A stretch of 64,000 nucleotides of DNA, from the NCBI GenBank assembly GCA_016200225.1, contig JACQFD010000007.1, positions 1 to 64,000 of the forward strand, written 5' to 3'. Both the position numbers and the translations under genes were made by a program. The notes beneath the pieces were generated by a model that worked only from the letters and a program-made list of their open reading frames with translations, did no database searches and had not been told where the DNA came from. Source of the stretch: Planctomycetota bacterium (GTDB taxonomy: Bacteria > Planctomycetota > UBA1135 > JACQFD01). Of this stretch, positions 17,043 through 25,199 are shown piece after piece. Each line of letters starts with the position of its first letter. The stretch's first letter is position 1.

Positions 17043-17570
17043 CTAGTACTTCGGCCACTCCCTCGCGGCTTCTTCGAAATGTAATATCGATTCTTCGAGC
17101 GATGCGATCGCTTCGGGGCGGTGGCCGTCGGTTGCCGCGGACCAGGCGCGGTAGACGAGGCGTTCGCCGGTGGCCCATGGGGACGTGTGGCGCGCGTACA
17201 GGGCGAAACCCTGTTTTTCGATAATAAGATTCTGCGCGTCGATCACGGGTTGAATATTATTTTTAATCATCGCGTCGAGGCGCGATGCTAATGATTCGAT
17301 GCCATCGGTCCGCGCGTCTTTTTGTAAATTCCTGACGTCGTCGGCGGCGCGGAGGATCGCGGCATGCGCCGCGGCAAGACTTCCCGCGGCGGCGGATTCG
17401 CCGTCGCCGGCGCGCGTGTTTTTGCGGATGAAGTACGCCCCCAATAACAATAACGCGCCCACGATCGTCAGCGTCCAGTCGAACGGCAGCGGACCGAGTT
17501 TAATATTCGACGGCGCCGCGCCGCCGACGACGCCGAGGACGCATCCGAACACAAGCATTAATTTTTGCAT
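17043..17570 (-). CDS. Small membrane-anchored protein, source gene of the 3'-end repeats
   Basis: A 175-residue protein: signal or first helix (about 1-20), second hydrophobic segment 'WTLTIVGALLLLGAYFI' (about 32-48), then a helical, charged soluble part ending in a TPR-like helix pair 'EAIASLEESILHFEEAAREW'. No family is recognised. Its 3' end is repeated downstream at 13339-13460 and 11951-12005, so this looks like the intact copy whose end served as insertion or recombination site. It starts 15 bases after the stop of the OPT transporter gene on the same strand. Confidence 0.75.
   Translation of the reverse strand: MQKLMLVFGCVLGVVGGAAPSNIKLGPLPFDWTLTIVGALLLLGAYFIRKNTRAGDGESAAAGSLAAAHAAILRAADDVRNLQKDARTDGIESLASRLDAMIKNNIQPVIDAQNLIIEKQGFALYARHTSPWATGERLVYRAWSAATDGHRPEAIASLEESILHFEEAAREWPKY
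17047..17168 (-). repeat. Direct repeat copy 3 (122 bp, within the intact gene)
   Basis: The C-terminal 40 codons of the small membrane-protein gene, matching copy 2 at 119 of 122 positions and copy 1 over 55 positions. All three copies diverge immediately at the end of the coding sequence, a shared border. Confidence 0.93.
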
Positions 17571-17585
17571 GCTCGAACTCCGGAT

Positions 17586-19460
17586 TTAGAAAAGCGCGAG
17601 CGTCGAGTCCACGACGCCCGCAAGACTGTCGCCAACTAATAATCCGGCCGCGATGGGAATCGCGATGGCCTCGAGTTTCGACGTTCCAAATCGCTTTTCG
17701 ACCCACATCGACAATAAACAACCGATGCCGAAGGCCGCAATTGTAGAGAACGGCAGATACATCGAAAGTCCCACTTGCACGCCCATGCCGCCGCCCGCCG
17801 CGAGCGAAAGCAGTCCGCCGATCACCGCGCCGATTCCGTATCTTATAAACGTTTCAGCTCCGCCGTCGCCCGTCAAAACGCTAATGGTGCCCGAGAGCGC
17901 GTTCGCCTGCGGAGCCGCGTATTTGGCGCCGAAGGCGTTGCCCCCTTCGATCCCCGTGAGTTTGCCCGCGGCCGCCTGATATAACGCATAGAGAGTTACT
18001 ACAGAAACAATCGGCCCGATCCACGCGACCCACAATTGCGCTTTTTGTTGTCGTTTCGGAATCGCGCCGACCAAATGGCCGGTTTTTAAGTCCTGCATCA
18101 TGTCGGCCGCCTGCGACATCGCGACGGCGACGCCCACGGCCATGGTTACACTTGCGATGATCGCGACTTTTTCGTCGACGCCGAACAATCTACAAATCAT
18201 CATCATTAACACAATGGATATAAGCGCCATGCCCGAGATCGGCGACCAGTCGGTCACGCCGGTCGTCTGCGCGACGATCACGCCCGCGAGCCACATCCAG
18301 ACCGATGCAACAATTCCAGCGGCCATCGCGGTTTTAACATCCAGACCTGACGCGACACCGGCGGCCGTCACCATCAAAACCGCGATCGCCGAAGCGCTAT
18401 ACATCAATTTCGGCGAGAGTTCCTGCGAGGACGAACCCTTCGCGCCGCCCCTTGCAAGCGATTGAAACGCCGCCTTGATCATCGGCCACGCCATGACGAT
18501 TCCCATGATCGCGCCGCCGACTAACATTCCGATTCCGAGCGGCCGGCTGATCCATCTAAACATAAAATCGGCGTGATCCGCGTTGGCGGCGGCGAGCTTC
18601 TTTCCAGTCAGTCCGGATCGCGCGATGTTCTCCGTGATCCAGCCCGAATTGACACAAATCGGCGCGACAACCCAGTTTGCTAACAAACCGCCCCAGACGA
18701 CGACGAGCGCGGGCCGCCCCGCGATGAATCCCGCCGCGATCGAGGTCATCAGAAATTCGATGACCGGATTGATATATTCGGGAATTCCGCTCCAGACGTG
18801 TTTGTGAAAATCCAAATTTAGTAAAATGGGCCACGTCGCTTTCCACGCTTCCTTGCCGTCGGGTCCGGTCTTCGCCGGGAGCCCTTGAAGAATCCATTGC
18901 AACGAATCGAGGTGCGTGCCGACGTACCATGCCACGCCGCCGATCATTCCATAAAATAACAATTTCGCGCGTTCGCCGCCGCCGGCGGCCTTCAGAATCA
19001 TCGCCGTCGCATAACCCGTCGGAAAACGCAGTCTTTCCAAATCGACCATCTGTTTGCGCAGCGGAATTATAAATACAGTTCCGAGAAACGAGCCCGCGAC
19101 CGCTGCGAGCGTGATCGATATCAAATCCGGCGCGTCGCCGCGAAGATAAAGTATCGGAACAGTAAATATAATCCCGGAACACGTAATATTAATCGCCGCC
19201 GCGACCGTCTGATTGATATTGTTCTCGACGATCGAACCTTTCTTCATCATCGACCGCAGCACGCCGAGGCCGATCATGGCGGCCATCGCGGACGCGGGGA
19301 CGGTGAAGCCGAGGCGGAGCCCGGCGTAGGTCATCGAAATCGTCAATACAATTCCGACGACGATTCCGAGCGCGTATCCGGCGAACGTTTCCTCGCGATA
19401 CGGTTTCAGTTCGATGGCGGGACGTTCGATGGGAACGCCGCTTTTATGATCATTCGTCAT
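17586..19460 (-). CDS. OPT-family oligopeptide/metal-chelate transporter
   Basis: A 624-residue inner-membrane protein with about 14-16 hydrophobic helices. OPT hallmarks are visible: 'YREETFAGYALGIVVGIVLT' at the N-terminus, 'YAGLRLGFTVPASAMAAMIG', 'ENNINQTVAAAINITCSGIIFTVP', 'RFPTGYATAMILKA' and 'LVGAIPKRQQKAQLW'. OPT proteins import oligopeptides or metal-chelates by proton symport; the substrate here is not predictable. Length is normal. The gene is followed by the small membrane-protein gene, possibly co-transcribed. Confidence 0.93.
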   Translation of the reverse strand: MTNDHKSGVPIERPAIELKPYREETFAGYALGIVVGIVLTISMTYAGLRLGFTVPASAMAAMIGLGVLRSMMKKGSIVENNINQTVAAAINITCSGIIFTVPILYLRGDAPDLISITLAAVAGSFLGTVFIIPLRKQMVDLERLRFPTGYATAMILKAAGGGERAKLLFYGMIGGVAWYVGTHLDSLQWILQGLPAKTGPDGKEAWKATWPILLNLDFHKHVWSGIPEYINPVIEFLMTSIAAGFIAGRPALVVVWGGLLANWVVAPICVNSGWITENIARSGLTGKKLAAANADHADFMFRWISRPLGIGMLVGGAIMGIVMAWPMIKAAFQSLARGGAKGSSSQELSPKLMYSASAIAVLMVTAAGVASGLDVKTAMAAGIVASVWMWLAGVIVAQTTGVTDWSPISGMALISIVLMMMICRLFGVDEKVAIIASVTMAVGVAVAMSQAADMMQDLKTGHLVGAIPKRQQKAQLWVAWIGPIVSVVTLYALYQAAAGKLTGIEGGNAFGAKYAAPQANALSGTISVLTGDGGAETFIRYGIGAVIGGLLSLAAGGGMGVQVGLSMYLPFSTIAAFGIGCLLSMWVEKRFGTSKLEAIAIPIAAGLLVGDSLAGVVDSTLALF

Positions 19461-19529
19461 GCCGCTCTTGATCAGGAGTTGTTTGCGGCATCGTCTGCGT
19501 CGGGCGGCCCCGGTGCAACTTCGTTTTGT

Positions 19530-20567
19530 TTATTTTGTTCCGGTGACGAGAAGTTCGCGCGCGACGGACGCGACGCGTTTTAACATTTCCTGCGGCGGCA
19601 ACGAACCGTGGCGCCGCTCAAGCGCCAAACCCCTCGGATCGATTTCCGCAAATAATCCATCATCGGCAGGTCGGCCGAGAATCCATCCGGCGCACGTGGC
19701 AGAATCTGACCATGCCAGTTCGTCGCCGATTTTGTAGTAATCGTTGGCGAGGCCGTCGCCAACGGCCCGTCCAACCGCCGGCATCGCGACGCGCATGCGC
19801 CCGGCCCCAATGAGTCCGGTCTGCGTCATATTTAATAACAGTAAGAATCGGACTCCCGCTCGTTGGAAACCGCAGACTGTGAGCGGCTGTTCGGACGCCA
19901 CGGCTATTTCCATCGCGAACTGCGTCATGCCGGAAACGTTCGGATTTGGGCGCGCGATCAGACATCCGCGAAGCAGGGGCATATTGTGAAAATTGAGCGG
20001 CACATGGCGCACGCCTTCGTCGCCAAGGCTTAATTCGATTCCAAGTTCACAAAAATCCGCGAGATCCGACGGCGATGCCTTGAATGCGCGCAGGGCGTCC
20101 GCTGCACTGCCGCCAAGATTCGCGACGGTGCCGTCCACACTGGATGCGTTGCTGACCACGCCAAGTTGTGCGCGGTTTTGTACATTCTGCTGTGCGATTT
20201 TTAACGCAAGTTCGATTTGCGAGAGCGCCGCGCCGCCGTCGTCGAGGCCGCGATCGAGCACAACCGCTCCGGTCTTTAAGAATGATTGCGTTCGGGGTCC
20301 GGGCACGCCGGAAATTGTTACATTCGCCGGGAGCCCGGACGCCGATGCGGGCCGCGCTTCGAAGATTCCGGCGAGTACGATTAGTAATATTGCGCCGACG
20401 ACGCTCGCTACAATTCCAAGCTCCACGAGCCAGTCGCCCTGCGTGAATCGGCCCGCCATGCGCGACCAACCGCGTTGGAGTTCGTCCCGGCTTGAAGATG
20501 CCGCGAGCCCACCGGCGGTCAGGCCGGGTCCCGCGAATACTCCAGTTTGATCGGCATCCTCAATCAT
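19530..20567 (-). CDS. Single-pass membrane protein of unknown function
   Basis: A 345-residue protein with an acidic, Gly/Ala-rich N-terminal stretch and one membrane helix at about 48-68 (VELGIVASVVGAILLIVLAG). A soluble domain of about 275 residues follows, containing mixed alpha/beta segments and two Cys (DFCELGIEL, TVCGFQRAG). No family signature is recognised. It lies 69 bases upstream of the OPT gene on the same strand. Orientation suggests the long part is outside the cytoplasm. Confidence 0.65.
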   Translation of the reverse strand: MIEDADQTGVFAGPGLTAGGLAASSSRDELQRGWSRMAGRFTQGDWLVELGIVASVVGAILLIVLAGIFEARPASASGLPANVTISGVPGPRTQSFLKTGAVVLDRGLDDGGAALSQIELALKIAQQNVQNRAQLGVVSNASSVDGTVANLGGSAADALRAFKASPSDLADFCELGIELSLGDEGVRHVPLNFHNMPLLRGCLIARPNPNVSGMTQFAMEIAVASEQPLTVCGFQRAGVRFLLLLNMTQTGLIGAGRMRVAMPAVGRAVGDGLANDYYKIGDELAWSDSATCAGWILGRPADDGLFAEIDPRGLALERRHGSLPPQEMLKRVASVARELLVTGTK

Positions 20568-20951
20568 AATGAAGGACCTGCCGCGATCCGTCGCCGAGGG
20601 TTGCGTCGGATACGCTACTAAAACGCGATAATAAGAATCGAGGTTAATGTTTCAAAAACTGCAACCTTTGTCCGCGCAGGGGTTATAAATGAATGCGCGA
20701 AACGCAGATTGAATCTTTGGAGCCCAAAAGGGAGGGGGCCTTCGTGCGTTGGGATCGTGGTTTATGACGAGTGAATACGCATTGAAGGTTTCGTGAATTT
20801 CGGATCTTCAATATCCGAGCCAACGGCGCCGTTGCTTCATTTTGTCACATTTTTCGGACGCAAACGCTTTGCGGCAGTTCTAAATTCCCGGTTTAACCAA
20901 AAAAAACCGGGCGCAAAGCGCGCCCGGTTGATGATGAAACCAGAGAAAAAA
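20568..20951. other. Intergenic stretch of 384 bases
   Basis: Contains the terminator of the cytochrome gene (20899-20929), and presumably the promoter of the one-TM protein gene at its lower end. No gene, tRNA or repeat is recognised in the remainder. Confidence 0.6.
20899..20929 (-). terminator. Rho-independent terminator of the cytochrome gene
   Basis: On the minus strand, a ten-base perfect stem AACCGGGCGC / GCGCCCGGTT with a five-base loop is followed by a run of eight T (including the two stem-edge bases). It sits 22 bases past the stop at 20952. This is the clearest intrinsic terminator in the window. Confidence 0.88.
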
Positions 20952-23783
20952 TCATGGCATCGTGAGCGTCATCGTCATGCCGTTCGAGGCCGCAAGACCC
21001 TGCGGCGCGCAGAAATTTAGTGAAATTGCCTGCGCGGAATACTGATTTCCGGCAAGGATCGGATTGTTTGGAATCGCCACTGGAGCGACTCCAAACCCCG
21101 AAGGATCCGCGTACATATCGAGCGGGTACACCTCCGGAGATGCCAGATCGACGAGGAGATCGAAACCAAAGAATGGCATGCCGGCCGGCAATGAATTACT
21201 ACAAACGAGCGTCAACGCGAGCGAACTCGGCGCCGAATTCGTACAAGTAAATGCAAAGAAATCATTACCAATCGACGGCATCGAATTGGTACTGATCGCC
21301 ATCGGCGTCGCGCACGGCGGCGAACCCGATCCGTAGTTTTGCAAAGGCGCGGGCGGCGGCTCGTCGCCGTCGAGAACGCCGTTCATGTTGCGGTCGATTC
21401 CCATGCGCTGCCCCGATCCGACGGGCACGCCCATGATTGTAAATGTTGAGCCTGCGAGGGCCTTGGCCTGGAGCTGCGCCCAAGTGTAAGGACCGACGCC
21501 GGTCTTGTCGGATTTATAATTATTCTGCGCGGTTTGATATAAAAACCCGCGCAACTGGCCGTCGACGCGTCCTTTAATAATAACATCGACGTTGCCGGCC
21601 GAGGCCTGGCCCTGCAGAAGCGTAACATCGGTCGCCACGCCCGCGGACGTCGCGTTCACCGAAGTGACCGTGCGCGAGTAGCCGACCCCCGGCGCCGTGC
21701 CGGTGTCGAAACATAACAAAAAGACTTGAAGATTGTTTTTCTTCGTGGCGTCGTTTTGAACGTTGCCGAAAACAGGCTTCGTCAGGAATGTAAATAAATT
21801 CGTGTCGATGCCGTCGTGGATGAATCCGAAACCGCCGCGGCTCTGCGCGCCGACAGCGTTGTTGAATCCCATTTTTTGATAAGCGTTGCGCAATTGCGGA
21901 ACGTTAAAGTCCTGGGATTCCTGCAGCGCCGAGGCAGGAATGATAAAGCTCGCCTGTCCTCCCGTGGTGGACGTGTGACATGTGTTACAAGTCAGGAACG
22001 GCTGGTATTGATTCGTATTGAACGTCGACTGGCCCGTCTGCGGATTTCCAACAAATCCGGGCAACGCGGCCGGCAGCGTGCGATCGAGGTTTTGATTAGG
22101 ATTCGGCTCCATCGCGATCGTATTTACAAAATCGCGATAGGCCGTCATATCGGCCGCGGAAAGCTGCGTCCCGCCCATGAGCGACGCGAACGCGGGCGCG
22201 AACGCGAGGAAATCGGCGCGGTCGCCGCGCCAGTGAAGCGGCACTTGTCCGGAATTGTTAAAACCCTTGAGCGTTTGCGTCGTCATGGGTCCTTTCATCG
22301 GATGCATGTTAAATGTAAACGATCCGAGCACCGGAACGGTCGATTGCACAGTTTGCATGTCGCCGCCCGGATTGCCGAGATCCCACGCGAGCAAGTCGAT
22401 GTCGGCGTCGTAATGGCAAGTCGCGCAGGACTGCGTGCCGTTTCCCGAGAGTTTCGCATCATACAAAAATCCGCGGCCGTTTTTGATTGTGTCCGGCGTC
22501 GGATCGTATCCGCCGACGGGAATTTCATTAACCAGCGTGTCGTTTTGAGTATGAATAATGCTAATTGAATTCGAGATCCGGTTTTGTACATAAAGCCGGC
22601 CGTTCGCGGCGCTGTAGGCCAAGCCGCGCGGACCGCGCTTGTGCCGCGGATCCACGCCGGTTCCCGTCGCGCTCGTATTCAATTCGATGCGCGCGAGAAT
22701 ATTACCATTCGCGTCGAGGCGCGCGACGCGGTCGGTGCCGAGGCTTGCAACATAAAGATTCGAGCCGGTCGAATCGAAAACGGCGCCCATCGGCTGCGCG
22801 ATCGCGTTCGAAAGCGCGGTGTTGTTCGGGAAAAGTGTATAATCGGTGCCGGGATTCAAATCAAAATTCGAAACGGCGCCGGAAATTATATCAATTTTGG
22901 CGACGCGGTTGTCGACCATGTGTCCCTTCACATTCGGCTCGAAGTGGACCAGATTGCGCGCGTCCGTGTTCGAAATATACAGATCGCCGGTGACCGGATG
23001 CACGGCGATGCCCGTATTGTGCGTTCCGACGCGCGGAAAATAACGGCTCACGGTGTTCGTCGCGGTGGCGATCTCAACGACGTCGTTGTCCGGCATTGTA
23101 AATTTAATAAAACTCACCCAGAGCGGATCTGTAGCATCGACGATCAATCCGACCTGCGGCGGCGCCGGAAGATTGGGATTCGTCGGCGGCGACTGCGGCG
23201 GCGCGAGCGTCGCGGGAATGATAGTGGTGCGATTGCCCGATTGCGCGAACGTTGCATAAATGTGCGAACCGTCCGCGCTCGCCGCGAGCGCGCGCGGGTT
23301 TTCGCCGAAAACGCCGATGCTTGTAATGAACGCGTGCGTCGTTACATCAAATACTTTGACGGCGTTCGAGCGGGCCGCGGTGACATAGGCCCTCTGCGGC
23401 GAGCCCGCGAAAATGACGTCGCAGGGTTCGTCTTTACAATAAATCGTGTCGATGACGATTCCCTGCGAAATGGAGACGATGCTGACGCTGTCGGAAGTAT
23501 GATTAACGACCCAGACTTCGTCGTTCGTGCGCGCGCGCACGGAAACGGGTTCGACGCCGACGGGAATTTCACTAATAAGGCCCGGACTCGACGGTTGCGC
23601 AAGACTAAAGATCGAGAGGCGCGCGTCCGCCGTGTTGACCGCGAGAAGCAGCGTGCCGTCGGGACTGATCGCGATCGGATTGACCTGCGGGCTCTCGAAA
23701 TTTACATAATTTCCGGTCTGCGCGAACGCGGCCGGCGCGGAAAGCGCGAGCGCGACTAACAATAATTTCGGGGTCGATTTCAT
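20952..23783 (-). CDS. YVTN beta-propeller / dihaem cytochrome c fusion, secreted
   Basis: 943 residues. Signal peptide MKSTPKLLLVALALSAPAAF (cleaved after FAQ). Residues about 25-440 form a YVTN/lactonase-type propeller with repeated 'AISPDGTLLLAVNTADARLS' and 'YVTAARSNAVKVFDV' units. Two haem-binding CxxCH sites follow: CATCH near 452 and CNTCH near 598. The spacing and surrounding motifs (for example 'GFNNSGQVPLHWRGDR') resemble the MauG/dihaem peroxidase group. The last 127 residues are the 'NYGSG..C' domain shared with the protein at 8726-10177. Probably a periplasmic or surface redox protein; substrate unknown. It has its own strong terminator. Confidence 0.85.
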   Translation of the reverse strand: MKSTPKLLLVALALSAPAAFAQTGNYVNFESPQVNPIAISPDGTLLLAVNTADARLSIFSLAQPSSPGLISEIPVGVEPVSVRARTNDEVWVVNHTSDSVSIVSISQGIVIDTIYCKDEPCDVIFAGSPQRAYVTAARSNAVKVFDVTTHAFITSIGVFGENPRALAASADGSHIYATFAQSGNRTTIIPATLAPPQSPPTNPNLPAPPQVGLIVDATDPLWVSFIKFTMPDNDVVEIATATNTVSRYFPRVGTHNTGIAVHPVTGDLYISNTDARNLVHFEPNVKGHMVDNRVAKIDIISGAVSNFDLNPGTDYTLFPNNTALSNAIAQPMGAVFDSTGSNLYVASLGTDRVARLDANGNILARIELNTSATGTGVDPRHKRGPRGLAYSAANGRLYVQNRISNSISIIHTQNDTLVNEIPVGGYDPTPDTIKNGRGFLYDAKLSGNGTQSCATCHYDADIDLLAWDLGNPGGDMQTVQSTVPVLGSFTFNMHPMKGPMTTQTLKGFNNSGQVPLHWRGDRADFLAFAPAFASLMGGTQLSAADMTAYRDFVNTIAMEPNPNQNLDRTLPAALPGFVGNPQTGQSTFNTNQYQPFLTCNTCHTSTTGGQASFIIPASALQESQDFNVPQLRNAYQKMGFNNAVGAQSRGGFGFIHDGIDTNLFTFLTKPVFGNVQNDATKKNNLQVFLLCFDTGTAPGVGYSRTVTSVNATSAGVATDVTLLQGQASAGNVDVIIKGRVDGQLRGFLYQTAQNNYKSDKTGVGPYTWAQLQAKALAGSTFTIMGVPVGSGQRMGIDRNMNGVLDGDEPPPAPLQNYGSGSPPCATPMAISTNSMPSIGNDFFAFTCTNSAPSSLALTLVCSNSLPAGMPFFGFDLLVDLASPEVYPLDMYADPSGFGVAPVAIPNNPILAGNQYSAQAISLNFCAPQGLAASNGMTMTLTMP

Positions 23784-23827
23784 GATATTAATGATCGTGG
23801 GGAATTTAGACGTTGACGAATCGGATC

Positions 23828-23855
23828 ATGTCCGCAATTTGCAAGGCGCGGACAT
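23828..23855. other. Inverted repeat between AlaX-like gene and cytochrome gene
   Basis: Perfect eight-base arms ATGTCCGC / GCGGACAT around a 12-base loop. It lies 45 bases upstream of the cytochrome start and 58 bases past the AlaX-like stop. It could be a weak terminator or an operator. There is no T-run. Confidence 0.3.
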
Positions 23856-23912
23856 CGGCGGCCCAACGGGAAGTCGATAAGTATGTCTGACGGACGCCCC
23901 AGTGGCGCGGGT

Positions 23913-25115
23913 TCATTTGCGAATAACGGCGGACGCGGCGTTTCGGATCGCCGCGGCCATGCCGCTCGCGCGGACGCCGGATCCGCGCGCGAGGACGGCG
24001 TTCCCCCCGCCTTTTCCCTCGATGAACGGCAACGCCGCCGCAAGAGCGAAAGCGCAGTCGAACCGGGGATTCGCCGGTGCGCTGATGACGAGATGGGCGC
24101 GTCCATCCGCCACGGCGCCAATGATTGCGACACGACCCCCCTTAACAATTCCGGCGGCCAACATCGCCGCCTCGTCCGCGCCGCCCCCCTCCGCGACTTC
24201 GGAAGCCACAACCTCGGAGTTCGCCGACGCCGACACGAGGGCCGCTGCGCGAAATTCGGCGAGAGCTTCGGCGAGCGCGCGGGCACGTCGGCGGAGATCC
24301 TTTTCGCCGTTCTTTAGTTTAAGAATCGCATCGCCGACTCCGGTTGTCGATACAGATAAATCGCGGGCAAGGGCGCGCATCGCCGATCCGTTCGCGTTCG
24401 CGTCGCGCAGCGCGCGTTCGCCGCACAAGAAAACGACGCGCGTTCCGCCGCGGATCTTTTCGAGCGCGATCGCGGCGACGGGCCCCACCTGCCCTGTGCG
24501 TCGCGGATGGGTTCCGCTGCAGGGAGTCGTATCAAATCCGTCGACTTCGACAAGTCTTAACATTTCATCCTCGACGCCCGGTTCGCGCCTTAATTGATAT
24601 TTTACCGATTCGTCGCGCGAAACTGTATGAACGCGCACCTCGCGATCCTCGAGAACGATTTGATTGGTCAATTCTACAATTTTTTCGACTTTCTCGGGAG
24701 ACACGAGGCGATCCAAATCGAGCGTCGAAGTCTCCTCGCCGAAATGAACGGCCGTCGTTTGGATTCCTGCCTTCGCGAACGCGGACGAAAGGAGGTGTTG
24801 CCCGTGGTGTTGCCGCAGGTAATCGAGGCGCCTCGGAGCGTCGACGCGGCCGCGAACGGAATTTCCCGGCTCCACGCTCGCGGGCAGCGGGCTCGCGAGT
24901 CGATGAACGATCAGCGCGCCTTCCTTCCGTACATCCACGACTTGCGATCCCTCAATCGCGCCCGTGTCGTGGGGTTGGCCGCCGGATGTCGCAAAAAAAA
25001 CGGTCCGATCGAGGATGATCTCTTCACCGGCGCCCGTCGAAGTCCGAGAAATTAGCTTCGCTTCCAAATCGAACGTAAACGGTTCGGATTCGTAAAGTCG
25101 TATGGTTGCATTCAT
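23913..25115 (-). CDS. AlaX-type trans-editing alanyl-tRNA hydrolase (long form)
   Basis: A free-standing relative of the AlaRS editing and C-Ala domains that clears mischarged tRNA-Ala (Ser or Gly). 400 residues from the Met at 25115; an upstream in-frame start at 25160 is less likely. The N-terminal part has 'FFATSGGQPHDTGAI', then the zinc site HHGQHLLSSAF (HxxxH, about 98-108) and 'TTPCSGTHPRRTGQVGP' (CxxxH, about 196-212), both intact. The C-terminal DHHA1-like domain ends in a Gly-rich 'GGGNAVLARGSG' motif. The class II catalytic domain is absent, so it cannot charge tRNA. The gene is divergent from the carboxypeptidase-regulatory repeat gene across 84 bases. Confidence 0.88.
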   Translation of the reverse strand: MNATIRLYESEPFTFDLEAKLISRTSTGAGEEIILDRTVFFATSGGQPHDTGAIEGSQVVDVRKEGALIVHRLASPLPASVEPGNSVRGRVDAPRRLDYLRQHHGQHLLSSAFAKAGIQTTAVHFGEETSTLDLDRLVSPEKVEKIVELTNQIVLEDREVRVHTVSRDESVKYQLRREPGVEDEMLRLVEVDGFDTTPCSGTHPRRTGQVGPVAAIALEKIRGGTRVVFLCGERALRDANANGSAMRALARDLSVSTTGVGDAILKLKNGEKDLRRRARALAEALAEFRAAALVSASANSEVVASEVAEGGGADEAAMLAAGIVKGGRVAIIGAVADGRAHLVISAPANPRFDCAFALAAALPFIEGKGGGNAVLARGSGVRASGMAAAIRNAASAVIRK

Positions 25116-25199
25116 CGTGCGGCCACTGTGATAAAACCAAGATAGCCTCGCAAGCTGCACGCGTCCGCGAATCGTGTATTCTTGCCGGCGAATTTCAAC

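Noticed and set aside
18556..19182. 208-codon frame inside the OPT transporter gene
   Set aside because: Same-strand shadow in another frame; the translation is Arg/His-rich and non-hydrophobic, while the OPT frame has clear family motifs.
21816..23759. Long open frames (up to 391 codons) opposite the cytochrome gene
   Set aside because: They mirror the GC-rich third positions of the real gene on the other strand, with Arg-rich, domain-free translations.
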